A stretch of 7,350 nucleotides of DNA from an uncultured Bilophila sp. (lineage in GTDB: Bacteria; Desulfobacterota; Desulfovibrionia; Desulfovibrionales; Desulfovibrionaceae): assembly GCA_910585945.1 (NCBI GenBank), contig CAJUHZ010000071.1, positions 1 through 7,350 on the forward strand. Direction: 5' to 3'. Position numbers and translations under genes: made by a program. The notes beneath the pieces are model-generated. The model saw nothing but the letters and a program-made list of their open reading frames with translations, did not search any database and was not told the origin of the DNA. This document shows, one piece after another, positions 1 to 6,850 of the stretch (the stretch's first letter is position 1; each line of letters starts with the position of its first letter).

Positions 1-5
1 GGGGT

Positions 6-70
6 GCAGGGGAATCATTCCCCTGCCGAGGGGTTTGGGGGCGAGAAGCCCCCAACAGTCCTCCCCTCGG
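6..70. repeat. Nested palindromic intergenic element (REP-like)
   Basis: Three perfect inverted repeats are packed into 65 bp. The first has arms GCAGGGGAAT (6-15) and ATTCCCCTGC (17-26) around one base. The second is an outer stem CCGAGGGG (26-33) with CCCCTCGG (63-70). It encloses the third, TTGGGGGC (35-42) with GCCCCCAA (48-55) and a GAGAA loop. The fold is strong on either strand. There is no T-run directly after the stems, so it is not a classical intrinsic terminator, although it may end or protect an upstream transcript. Its compact GC-rich form resembles dispersed intergenic palindromes of Desulfovibrio-type genomes; that identity is inference, since only one copy is visible here. 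Confidence 0.6.
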
Positions 71-86
71 CGCTACGGCCGGGTTC

Positions 87-115
87 TTGTCATGCTGGTG
101 AATATCGCGTATACA
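87..115 (+). promoter_or_regulatory. Candidate sigma-70 promoter for the usp gene
   Basis: TTGTCA (87-92) lies exactly 17 bp before TATACA (110-115). This matches the -35 consensus at five of six positions and the -10 consensus at four of six. Transcription would begin near 122, giving a leader of about 95 nt before the usp start at 217 that includes the hairpin at 176-200. It is the best-spaced promoter-like pair in the spacer between the palindromic element and the gene. It is a motif match only. Confidence 0.4.
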
Positions 116-175
116 GATGGAAAGGTCGTATTCTGAGCAGATGGCGTCATTGTTCACAAACACACGTCCCAATCG

Positions 176-200
176 GGGATCGGGGAACGAAGCCGATCCC
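176..200 (+). promoter_or_regulatory. Perfect 8-bp hairpin in the usp leader
   Basis: GGGATCGG (176-183) and CCGATCCC (193-200) form a perfect stem around a 9-nt loop. The stem ends 3 nt before the Shine-Dalgarno AAAGGAG (204-210) of the usp gene. As RNA it could affect ribosome access or transcript stability; as DNA it could be an operator for a dimeric regulator. No T-run follows, so a terminator is unlikely. Confidence 0.4.
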
Positions 201-216
201 GGCAAAGGAGGCTCCC

Positions 217-672
217 ATGCCTGTGCTGAAGAAGATCCTGTGCGCCATTGACTTGTCGGAACAGAGCGAATCCGTGGCCGAATACGCCGTCATGCTGGCC
301 AGGCTGGCGGACGCGAGCATCGTCGCCGTCTACGCCGCGCCCACGCTGACCCAGTACACCGGCTTCCATGTTCCGCCCAACACCATCGACAATTTTGTGG
401 GAGAAATCGTTTCCGGCGCGGAAAAGTCCATGTCGGAATTTGTGGCCCAGCATTTCGCGGGCGTTGACGCGCGGGGTGTTGTCGTGGTGGGCTACGCGGC
501 GGAGGAAATCCTCGCCGTGGCCGAAAAGGAACAGGTCGATCTCATTGTGATGGGAACCCGCGGCCGCAAGGGCATCGATCTCATCCTGTTCGGTTCCGTG
601 GCCGAAAAGGTGGTCAAGAACGCCGCCTGCCCGGTGGTCACCATTCGCCCGACGGACGGCGAGGAAGAATAG
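217..672 (+). CDS. Universal stress protein, UspA family
   Basis: This encodes a 151-residue single-domain cytoplasmic protein, the usual length for one Usp domain. It begins MPVLKKILCAIDLSEQS, the typical first beta strand with the ATP-contacting aspartate (D12). Near the C-terminus it has the full nucleotide-binding signature G-2x-G-9x-G-S, read as GTRGRKGIDLILFGS and followed by AEKVVKNAACPVVTIRP. The motif places it with the ATP-binding Usp type, which help cells survive stress and starvation; the exact role of this copy cannot be read from sequence. The ATG at 217 is chosen because AAAGGAG (204-210) sits 6 nt before it and the family starts here. The frame is open upstream to position 4, but that part crosses palindromes and is not Usp-like. 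The gene is alone on its transcript or followed by murJ after 230 bp. Confidence 0.93.
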   Translation: MPVLKKILCAIDLSEQSESVAEYAVMLARLADASIVAVYAAPTLTQYTGFHVPPNTIDNFVGEIVSGAEKSMSEFVAQHFAGVDARGVVVVGYAAEEILAVAEKEQVDLIVMGTRGRKGIDLILFGSVAEKVVKNAACPVVTIRPTDGEEE

Positions 673-808
673 CGCCCGTACTCCACGCATCAGGGTCAGA
701 CCTCATTGCAATGCCGTCCGCGAAAGCCGTTTTTCCGGCCGGCAAGATGCGGGGCAAACAGTGGCCGAAGCCGTATTGAACATGCCACAAGGTCCGTGTT
801 GGCCGTGT

Positions 809-837
809 AAGGCCGCCGGACGCAAAAAGGCGGCTTT
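809..837 (+). terminator. Possible weak intrinsic terminator after usp
   Basis: AAGGCCGCC (809-817) can pair with GGCGGCTTT (829-837), with one G-U pair, around an 11-nt loop that contains AAAAA. The stem ends in only three T residues, so termination would be weak. Its position between usp (stop at 672) and murJ (start at 903) suits separation of the two genes. The rest of the 673-902 spacer shows no clear promoter. Confidence 0.3.
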
Positions 838-902
838 GCAGCAGGCAGATTCATGAGTCCTGACCCCGGAACCCGTCAGGCGGGCAGCGCCGACAGGAAG
901 CC

Positions 903-2498
903 ATGCGCCTGACAGCCACCCACAAAATGGGCATCGCGGCCGTGATCATGGCGGGGAGCGTTCTGCTCTCCCGCCTGATGGGTCTGGTGCGGGACAAGGT
1001 GGTCTCATGGCGCTTCGGGGCCGGTTCGGAGGCGGATATCTACTTCGCCGCCTTCACCGTGCCGGACTTCATCAACTACCTGCTTGCCGGCGGCTATATG
1101 TCGATCACCCTCATCCCGCTGCTTTCGCGGCGCTTTGAGGAAGATCCGGAGGACGGCTGGCGTTTTTTCTCCGCCGTGTTCTGGTGGGTGACACTGGCCG
1201 TCGCCGCGCTCAGCGCCGGGGCCTGGCTGCTCGCGCCGGAGCTTGCCCGGCTTGTGGGGCCGGGCTTTGACGCTACGGAGCAGGCGCGGCTTTCATTTTT
1301 TCTGCGTATCATTCTGCCGGCACAGGTCTTTTTCCTGCCCGGGGCGTGCGTTTCGGCGCTTCTGTACATCCGCAAGCAGTTTCTGGCGCCCGCGCTCACG
1401 CCCCTGGTCTACAACGGCTGCATCATTGCGGGCGGCCTGCTTGCTCCCGGGCAGGGCATGGAAGGCTTTTGCTGGGGCGTGCTTGCGGGAGCGGCCCTCG
1501 GAGCCTTTGCTCTGCCTGTGCTGGCCGCGACGCGAACGCGCGCGCCCGGCGCGCCCCCGCTTCCGCATGACGGGCATGACGGGTGCAGCGGCCTGCGCCT
1601 GCTCCCTGTTCTGCGTCACCCCTCGCTCAAGCGCCTGCTGCTCCTGGCGCTGCCGCTGATGATCGGGGTGTCCGTCGTGGTGGTGGACGAACAGTTCGTG
1701 CGCGTCTTCGGTTCGCTGGCCGGAGAGGGGGCAGTCAGCCTGCTCAACTACGCGCGGCGGATCATGCTTGTGCCCGTGGGCGTGGTGGCGCAAGCGGCCG
1801 GCGTGGCCTCCTACCCCTTTCTCGCCTCGCTGGCGGCCAAAGGGGACACGCCCGGCTTTGACGCCACCCTGAACGCCGCCCTGCGCGGCAGTCTGTTCAT
1901 TGTGCTTCCGCTGACCGGGTACATGATCGCCACGGCCCTGCCCACGCTCGGTCTCATCTTCGAGGGCGGACGCTTCTCCGGGCAGGAAAGCCTGGGGGCC
2001 GCGCCGCTGCTCCGGATCATGCTGCTTTCCGTTCCCTTCTGGGTCATCCAGCAGATCGTGGGGCGCGCGTTTTACGCCTGCCAGAACACCATCACCCCGG
2101 CTGTGGTGGGCACGCTGGCCACCCTTGCCGTCCTCCCCCTGTACCCTCCGGCAGTCGCCCGCTTTGGAAGCTACGGCGTCGCCGGACTGACGACGCTTTC
2201 CCTGTTCGCCTACACTATCGCCCTGACGGCGCTCTGGACGCGCGGCCGCGGATGGGGCGCGTTTCGGGGACTTGCCTTTCCGGTGGGCGTCAACGCGCTC
2301 ATTGTGCTGCCCTGCACCTGGCTTGCCTGGAAATGCGCGGCGCTCTCGCCCGCCCTGCTTGCCGCGCGCCTGCCGTGGCTGCCGCCCTTTTTCCTGCACG
2401 GGATCACGCTGACGGCCGCGCTTGTCGCCTTTGCCCTGCCCTATGTCGCCCTGGCCCGGATCTTCGTTCCGGAGGCCCTGCGCTGGAAGCGCCGGTAA
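903..2498 (+). CDS. murJ: MurJ/MviN-family lipid II flippase
   Basis: This encodes a 531-residue, very hydrophobic polytopic inner-membrane protein. It fits the MOP-superfamily MurJ/MviN flippases (E. coli MurJ is about 511 residues with 14 helices), which move lipid-linked peptidoglycan precursor to the periplasmic side. The N-terminal family signature is clear: SRLMGLVRD (23-31) followed by FGAGSEADIYFAAF (38-51). These supply equivalents of E. coli R18, R24 and D39 as R24, R30 and D45. YARRIMLVP (283-291) gives the equivalent of R270. At the position of E. coli R52 this protein has N58, and at E57 it has G63, in VPDFINYLLAGG. A polar loop rich in H, D and G (about 211-242) links the two halves. 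ATG 903 is preceded by AGGAAG (895-900). The family call is firm; the lipid II substrate is inferred, and a related carrier-linked glycan is possible given the substitutions and the glycan genes next door. It converges on the ABC exporter with a 10-bp gap. Confidence 0.88.
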   Translation: MRLTATHKMGIAAVIMAGSVLLSRLMGLVRDKVVSWRFGAGSEADIYFAAFTVPDFINYLLAGGYMSITLIPLLSRRFEEDPEDGWRFFSAVFWWVTLAVAALSAGAWLLAPELARLVGPGFDATEQARLSFFLRIILPAQVFFLPGACVSALLYIRKQFLAPALTPLVYNGCIIAGGLLAPGQGMEGFCWGVLAGAALGAFALPVLAATRTRAPGAPPLPHDGHDGCSGLRLLPVLRHPSLKRLLLLALPLMIGVSVVVVDEQFVRVFGSLAGEGAVSLLNYARRIMLVPVGVVAQAAGVASYPFLASLAAKGDTPGFDATLNAALRGSLFIVLPLTGYMIATALPTLGLIFEGGRFSGQESLGAAPLLRIMLLSVPFWVIQQIVGRAFYACQNTITPAVVGTLATLAVLPLYPPAVARFGSYGVAGLTTLSLFAYTIALTALWTRGRGWGAFRGLAFPVGVNALIVLPCTWLAWKCAALSPALLAARLPWLPPFFLHGITLTAALVAFALPYVALARIFVPEALRWKRR

Positions 2499-2508
2499 AT
2501 ACTGATTT

Positions 2509-4338
2509 TCAGACCTCCCCGAGGGATTTCCTGTACGCCGCAAGGACATCCTGCCGCGGGCCATGCATGACGATCTTTCCGCCATCCAGCCATACGATGC
2601 TGTCACAGATTTCCACGCTTGTGAGCCGGTGCGCGATGATGACGCATGTGATCTCTTCGGACAGCCCGGCTATGGTATCCTGAATGCTGTTTTCCTTTGC
2701 CTGATCCAGCGCGCTCGTCGCTTCGTCAAAAATGAGGATTTGCGGATGGGCGTACAGCGCCCGGGCGATGGAAACGCGCTGAATTTGCCCGCCGGAAAGC
2801 CCTGATCCGTTTTCTCCGATGGGCTGGCGCAGTCCAAGAGGGTGGGTGTCCACGAAATCAATGGCGGCCGCGCGGCATGCGCGCAACGCCTCCGCCTCGC
2901 TCCAACCCTTTTTCCATTGGCTGAAGGCCACATTTTCCCCCAGGGTTCCTGCAAAAAGAAACGGCTGCTGCGGCACATAGCCGACGCGCATGCCGAATGC
3001 GGCCGCCCGTTCAGGCGTCAGTGAAACGCCGTCCACCAGAACTTCCCCGGCTGTCGGCGAGAGAAGCCCGCACAAGATGCCGACCAGCGTACTCTTTCCG
3101 GCCCCTGACGGACCAATGATTCCTATTTTTTTGCCGACAGGGATTTCAAAATTCACCTGGTTCAGCGCGTCTCTTTCTGCTCCGGAATATCGAAACGAGA
3201 TATCATGAAAGACAATCCTTTCCTGCACTGCAAATTCATCATCAGGTTTGCAGATTGCCTTGACCGGAAGCTTTTGCATGACTTCCAGTTGATTTAATAA
3301 AATGTTTACAGTCGGATACAGCGCCCGTATCGCAACCTGCAAAGAAACTATGCGGTTTGCATACGGAAGCACACGCCATGCCGTCAAAAGCAACAGACTC
3401 AGAGCCATTGCAATACGCGGCATATCCGCATTTTCAATAAATACAAGATAAGCAAGCACTCCGATAACAACAGCAAATCCTGTCGTTTCCAGCAACCATG
3501 TGGGCATTGTCGGAGCTATGGCATTAAAAACTCTTGCAGAAATGCCATTCTTTATAGAAGATACAAGCTCATTATAAAATGTATTTTGCTGATGATAAAT
3601 CAAAACTTCCCGGATACCTCGAGTTGCACATAGCAATGTTTGTATTTCATTACTACCACATTTTGTTACATGTTTTGCATATGTATCTATCTTCCGACGG
3701 ATAGTTCCGTAAAGAAGCATTCCAACACTGCAAGTTGTCAGGACAACAATAGACGTTAAAACCGGCTCCTGACTGGCAAGACTGAAAAATAAAATTACAA
3801 GCGTAAGAATACATGTATACATGGAAAGTTTATGCAACAAAAGAAATGCGATATTTCTTCTCCATTGCATATTTCGGAAAAAAAATTCATTCTTTTGTGA
3901 GAGATGCCAAGCATAATCACTGTGCAGGAAACGGTAAAAAATCTCTTTGCCAACATCAAGAGCAATATGCTCGCTGAGCAGGGCGGCGCTGCGTGCCGCA
4001 AGATAGGCTACGCTGTTTTTCAAACAGGCACAAAAAACAACCATGCCGCCAGCCAGTAAAAGCAAATATTCCGGAGTATGCGGCAAACTCTGAAGTGCCG
4101 GAAAAAGTCGATAGCAAACCCGGAAGGCAAGAGAATTTCGGGCTACTGCCGGGTCAGCCACTGCAGCGGCCATGTAACTTAACGCTAAAATGAAAACAAG
4201 CTCAAGAAGTGAATGCATCAACATCAAGAGCAGAACAAGTCCTGCCTTGTATCGATTCTTTATCGAAATAACTTTATATATTCTTTTGATCAACGAATAT
4301 ATATTTTCTTTATGCATATTCATGATACATAACGTCAT
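2509..4338 (-). CDS. ABC exporter (fused membrane and ATPase domains), probable lipid-linked glycan flippase
   Basis: This is a 609-residue half-transporter that would work as a homodimer in the inner membrane. Six hydrophobic segments lie near residues 32-60, 91-115, 163-187, 193-211, 280-302 and 307-325. A complete ATPase domain follows from about 372: Walker A GPSGAGKST (409-417), Q-loop in VPQQPF (Q457), signature LSGGQ (514-518), Walker B ILIFDE (534-539) and the H-loop histidine in IIAHR (H570). All catalytic residues are present. The layout fits the MsbA/PglK group, which flips lipid-linked glycans or lipid A outward; the two glycosyltransferases upstream support a glycan substrate, which is inference. 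The start ATG overlaps the TGA of the preceding gene as ATGA (4335-4338), implying translational coupling. No good Shine-Dalgarno is seen, and ATGs at codons 6 and 8 are alternatives. The ATPase part is GC-rich (2701-2760 has 35 of 60 G+C), while much of the membrane part is AT-rich (3541-3600 has 15 of 60). Confidence 0.93.
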   Translation of the reverse strand: MTLCIMNMHKENIYSLIKRIYKVISIKNRYKAGLVLLLMLMHSLLELVFILALSYMAAAVADPAVARNSLAFRVCYRLFPALQSLPHTPEYLLLLAGGMVVFCACLKNSVAYLAARSAALLSEHIALDVGKEIFYRFLHSDYAWHLSQKNEFFFRNMQWRRNIAFLLLHKLSMYTCILTLVILFFSLASQEPVLTSIVVLTTCSVGMLLYGTIRRKIDTYAKHVTKCGSNEIQTLLCATRGIREVLIYHQQNTFYNELVSSIKNGISARVFNAIAPTMPTWLLETTGFAVVIGVLAYLVFIENADMPRIAMALSLLLLTAWRVLPYANRIVSLQVAIRALYPTVNILLNQLEVMQKLPVKAICKPDDEFAVQERIVFHDISFRYSGAERDALNQVNFEIPVGKKIGIIGPSGAGKSTLVGILCGLLSPTAGEVLVDGVSLTPERAAAFGMRVGYVPQQPFLFAGTLGENVAFSQWKKGWSEAEALRACRAAAIDFVDTHPLGLRQPIGENGSGLSGGQIQRVSIARALYAHPQILIFDEATSALDQAKENSIQDTIAGLSEEITCVIIAHRLTSVEICDSIVWLDGGKIVMHGPRQDVLAAYRKSLGEV

Positions 4339-5501
4339 ACAGGTGTTGGATAAAAATCATATCTTTGCTGATAAAAATCCATCAGGGATTTTTCAAATCT
4401 GTTCCAGGAACGTTCAATATTTGGATGTAATATTGCATATTTTGCATGTATATATTGCATATACATGCCGTTCTCATAGTGACGAATATCTTCCGGCAAT
4501 TGTCTGTTCATGTGCGCAAACGAGGTGTATACGGTGGGGAATCCCTTAAAATTTTTGGGGAAAAATGCCGTATTGTGTACAGCGCACCCGATTGTTCCAC
4601 AAAGATGCGCCTCCCAGAAATAACCGTCCCAGCCTTCCCCAAAAGAAATGACATACTTGCTTTTTGAAATGATGTTCAAATATTGCTCGTAGCTTACGCC
4701 GGATATCCTGATAAACCGAAAATCGGGGAAGTTTGAACGCAAAGTTGCAAGTATCATCCTTGCGTGCGGATTGACATCAGGAGAATAGGCTATCCAGTTT
4801 CGCTTTTCAGCCCAGGGAACAAAAGGGTACTCTCTCCAGAATATCGGAGCAAGATGCAGCAGGGGTGTGCCCCAGGCAGTGGCATGCTGCGGGGTAGTAT
4901 AGGCGCTGTGAGCGGTTGTCTGCGTCACGTCAGGCGTCAGTTTCTTGAGATGATTCAAGAGTTCGGGGGCCGGCATAAGCAGAATGTTCTGGTTGAGAAT
5001 ATTGATCTGCAAGCGTCGGGCGCTTTGCAGATACCGGACTTCATCGCTCTTCGCGCGCTTGAAGATCCGGGCCGAATAATATTCGGGAATATGAACGACA
5101 AGATGATCAGGCGAAGGGAAAAGGCGCATTATCTGCTCGAATGTATATATAATCTCCGTATTCGGAAAATACGGGTAAGACGCCAGACCGTACCTTCCCG
5201 GAGGATACGCAAGAAAAACCTTGTATCCCAGCTTTGCAAGAAGCTTTCGAGACAGCATTGCTATATTGAGAATTGAAAAAAGTCCTCCCGAAATGGACAT
5301 GACGCCGGCAGGGAAGACAAGAAGAACAAGTTTTGCCCCCTCCCGAGGGGGTTGCAGAACCAGCTCCCGACGTTGCAAGAACGTATTTCTAATTGCTTTT
5401 CTTCGGGAAAACAAAAAGAATACTTTTCTGGAGTAAGGGATATAATTGCGGCGGATTTTATCAAAAAATATTATAATAGCATGAAAATATTGAGAAACCA
5501 T
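4335..5501 (-). CDS. GT-B fold, GT4-like glycosyltransferase (divergent)
   Basis: This encodes a 388-residue protein that I recognise only by motifs. A segment KLVLLVFPAG (57-66) followed by SISGGLFSI (69-77) looks like the first Rossmann strand and glycine-rich loop of a GT-B enzyme. Near the C-terminus EGWDGYFWEAHLCG (289-302) has two glutamates eight apart (E289, E297) and a trailing CG. This matches the EX7E nucleotide-sugar motif of retaining GT4-type enzymes (typical form EGxGxxxxEAxxCG). IAYSPDVNPHAR (237-248) begins what is probably the second Rossmann domain. There is no signal peptide; the first 20 residues are partly hydrophobic and could lie at the membrane. It probably adds a sugar to a lipid-linked glycan in the cytoplasm; sugar and linkage are unknown. 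It lies 49 bp after the GT2 gene and overlaps the ABC exporter gene by 4 bp. Only a weak GTGAGAG precedes the chosen ATG. The gene is lower in GC than usp and murJ. Confidence 0.72.
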   Translation of the reverse strand: MVSQYFHAIIIFFDKIRRNYIPYSRKVFFLFSRRKAIRNTFLQRRELVLQPPREGAKLVLLVFPAGVMSISGGLFSILNIAMLSRKLLAKLGYKVFLAYPPGRYGLASYPYFPNTEIIYTFEQIMRLFPSPDHLVVHIPEYYSARIFKRAKSDEVRYLQSARRLQINILNQNILLMPAPELLNHLKKLTPDVTQTTAHSAYTTPQHATAWGTPLLHLAPIFWREYPFVPWAEKRNWIAYSPDVNPHARMILATLRSNFPDFRFIRISGVSYEQYLNIISKSKYVISFGEGWDGYFWEAHLCGTIGCAVHNTAFFPKNFKGFPTVYTSFAHMNRQLPEDIRHYENGMYMQYIHAKYAILHPNIERSWNRFEKSLMDFYQQRYDFYPTPV

Positions 5502-5550
5502 TCTACGCTCTCACGAAAACGCCGCCCGCGAAAAACCTGACAGGGCACGC

Positions 5551-6498
5551 TCAACAGCTGGCTGCAAAAATTCTTTTGACAAACAAGCGCACTCCGGCGT
5601 AGCAGCAACCCAGAATCACAAAAGGCAAGGCATAGGGATGGTGCTTCAGCGTTACCCTTATACGCGATACCAGAAGGCGCCATTGACTTTTCATATCCTT
5701 GCGCCGATAACTCATGCCTGAAGTATAGCCCTCCCTGTGCCAAACAACAGCAAGAGGCGTATAGGCCAAAGTGAACCCCTTCTTCATGCCACGCCATGCC
5801 CAATCCTGTTCTTCACAATAAAGGAACAGGCTTTCATCCAGAGGTCCAACAGCCTCATAAAACTGCCGACTTGCCATCATGCTCGCGCCATAAATAAAAT
5901 TGAGAGAACGCTCAACATCTTTTGCGTCAAGAGCCAGAGCCTGTTCTCGGGTAAGATTCCTGCCGCGAAGCCGGCTTAAAAATGTCCATATATTTGTACG
6001 GCCGCCGCCACAACACTGCACGCAATCCTTTACGTCGGCATAAAGCAGCAGGGAGCCGCACAATCCTGGAGAATCATCAGCAAACAAACGGCGACGCATA
6101 GCCCCCAGCGCATTTTTGTCAACAATGGTGTCATTGTTCAAAATCCAAAAGGCATCAGCGCCATGCTCCAGAGCGAGACAAATCCCTGCATTGTTGCCGT
6201 AGGCATAACCTCCATTGCGCTGCATACGCAAAAAGGAAATTCTCAACGAACCATTGGTGACGGATTCCCCCCAATCAAGGTCGGGCACGCTTGCCGATGT
6301 GATGCGATGTGGAGCTTCCCCCTTCCCTTGCGTAAGAACCCACTGATGCAACTTTATGCTTGAATCATCACCCGAAGCATTATCCACAATAATAATGTGA
6401 CTTCCTTGCTCCGTACCTTTCATTATTGAATTGGCACAGAGAACTGTTTCTTGCCATCTCTCATAATTTAATATGATAACGGCAACTTTTTTGTGCAT
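5551..6498 (-). CDS. GT2 family glycosyltransferase (rhamnosyltransferase-like)
   Basis: This encodes a 315-residue GT-A enzyme, counting from the ATG at 6498. It opens with MHKKVAVIILNY, then DNASGDDS (39-46), which binds the nucleotide. NGGYAYGNNAG (95-105) follows, the hallmark of the WbbL-like GT2 group. The metal-binding DXD equivalent is LNNDT (120-124). YGASMMASR (203-211) and CEEQDWAWR (228-236) supply the acceptor-side ED motif with the catalytic-base candidate, and a late VWHREG (252-257) is also typical. A hydrophobic stretch near 288-307 may anchor the C-terminus at the membrane. The group transfers sugars such as rhamnose from nucleotide donors to growing O-antigen or other lipid-linked glycans; the sugar here is unknown. 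A GTG five codons upstream (6513) is an alternative start, and neither start has a good Shine-Dalgarno. It is the first gene of the leftward operon with the GT4-like enzyme and the ABC exporter. Confidence 0.88.
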   Translation of the reverse strand: MHKKVAVIILNYERWQETVLCANSIMKGTEQGSHIIIVDNASGDDSSIKLHQWVLTQGKGEAPHRITSASVPDLDWGESVTNGSLRISFLRMQRNGGYAYGNNAGICLALEHGADAFWILNNDTIVDKNALGAMRRRLFADDSPGLCGSLLLYADVKDCVQCCGGGRTNIWTFLSRLRGRNLTREQALALDAKDVERSLNFIYGASMMASRQFYEAVGPLDESLFLYCEEQDWAWRGMKKGFTLAYTPLAVVWHREGYTSGMSYRRKDMKSQWRLLVSRIRVTLKHHPYALPFVILGCCYAGVRLFVKRIFAASC

Positions 6499-6732
6499 GT
6501 GTACGGTATTCACAATATAAAATCTTTAAAAGGAACCAAAGACAGGCAGAATACTCTCCAGCTGGGAATATAAAGAGATATTCCACATAGCGGAGAAAAC
6601 CGGCTGCACGCACAGTAAAAATACTGGGGCGGCTGCCCTCCCCGATACTGGTGAACGGCAAAACCGGAGCGGTGCGCGAAGCTTCAGCAACGCCGCTCTT
6701 GCAAGTGTTCGATTGAACAGGAAGAATATGCT

Positions 6733-6759
6733 AGAGAGAGAGAGAGAGAGAGAGAGAGA
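6733..6759. repeat. AG dinucleotide microsatellite, 27 nt
   Basis: The plus strand reads AG thirteen times plus one A without interruption from 6733 to 6759. Long dinucleotide tracts are rare in bacterial genomes and change length by slipped-strand mispairing. Here the tract begins at the end of the second codon of a plus-strand frame with ATG at 6728 and AGGAAG at 6719-6724, giving alternating Glu-Arg codons, so a gain or loss of one unit would shift that frame. On the minus strand it is a CT tract about 220 bp upstream of the GT2 start. Whether it controls anything is unknown. Confidence 0.9.
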
Positions 6760-6791
6760 CGGCGTCACGCATGGCGGTTCTCCTGCGCTCA

Positions 6792-6808
6792 CGGCGGCTT
6801 CGCCGCCG
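6792..6808. repeat. GC-rich hairpin
   Basis: CGGCGGC (6792-6798) and GCCGCCG (6802-6808) form a perfect 7-bp stem around TTC. No T-run follows in either direction, so it is not an evident terminator. It lies 32 bp to the right of the AG tract and may belong with it to one dispersed intergenic element. Confidence 0.55.
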
Positions 6809-6829
6809 CAAACCTGCATGGGGGTGGAG

Positions 6830-6850
6830 CGTCTCCGTTACAAGGAGACG
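6830..6850. repeat. Second hairpin, CGTCTCC/GGAGACG
   Basis: CGTCTCC (6830-6836) pairs perfectly with GGAGACG (6844-6850) around the loop GTTACAA. It follows the GC-rich hairpin by 21 bp. No T-run is attached. Its function is unknown. Confidence 0.5.

Noticed and set aside
4..216. Open frame extending the usp gene upstream by 71 codons
   Set aside because: It runs through palindromes, the candidate promoter and the leader hairpin, and does not resemble Usp proteins. The ATG at 217 has a strong ribosome binding site.
154..690. 178-codon minus-strand frame opposite usp
   Set aside because: It is a shadow of the GC-rich usp gene, with histidine- and glycine-rich composition and no domain.
711..779. 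22-codon plus-strand frame in the usp-murJ spacer
   Set aside because: It has no ribosome binding site and no recognisable feature.
1293..2606. 437-codon minus-strand frame opposite murJ
   Set aside because: It is extremely rich in R, G, Q and H, as expected from antisense reading of a GC-rich membrane protein gene. It also crosses into the convergent exporter gene.
4764..5276. 170-codon plus-strand frame opposite the GT4-like gene
   Set aside because: It is antisense to a gene with a clear EX7E motif, is basic and low in structure, and shows no domain.
6514..6540. Promoter for the glycan operon directly upstream of the GT2 gene
   Set aside because: TATATT is present on the minus strand, but the nearest -35-like TTGGTT is only 14 bp away and no better pair was found.
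6526..6819. 97-codon minus-strand frame through the CT tract, in frame with the GT2 gene
   Set aside because: A TAA at 6526-6528 separates it from the GT2 start. The downstream frame is fixed by that stop, so slippage in the tract cannot fuse it to the enzyme. Its product has no recognisable feature beyond a Ser-Leu run.
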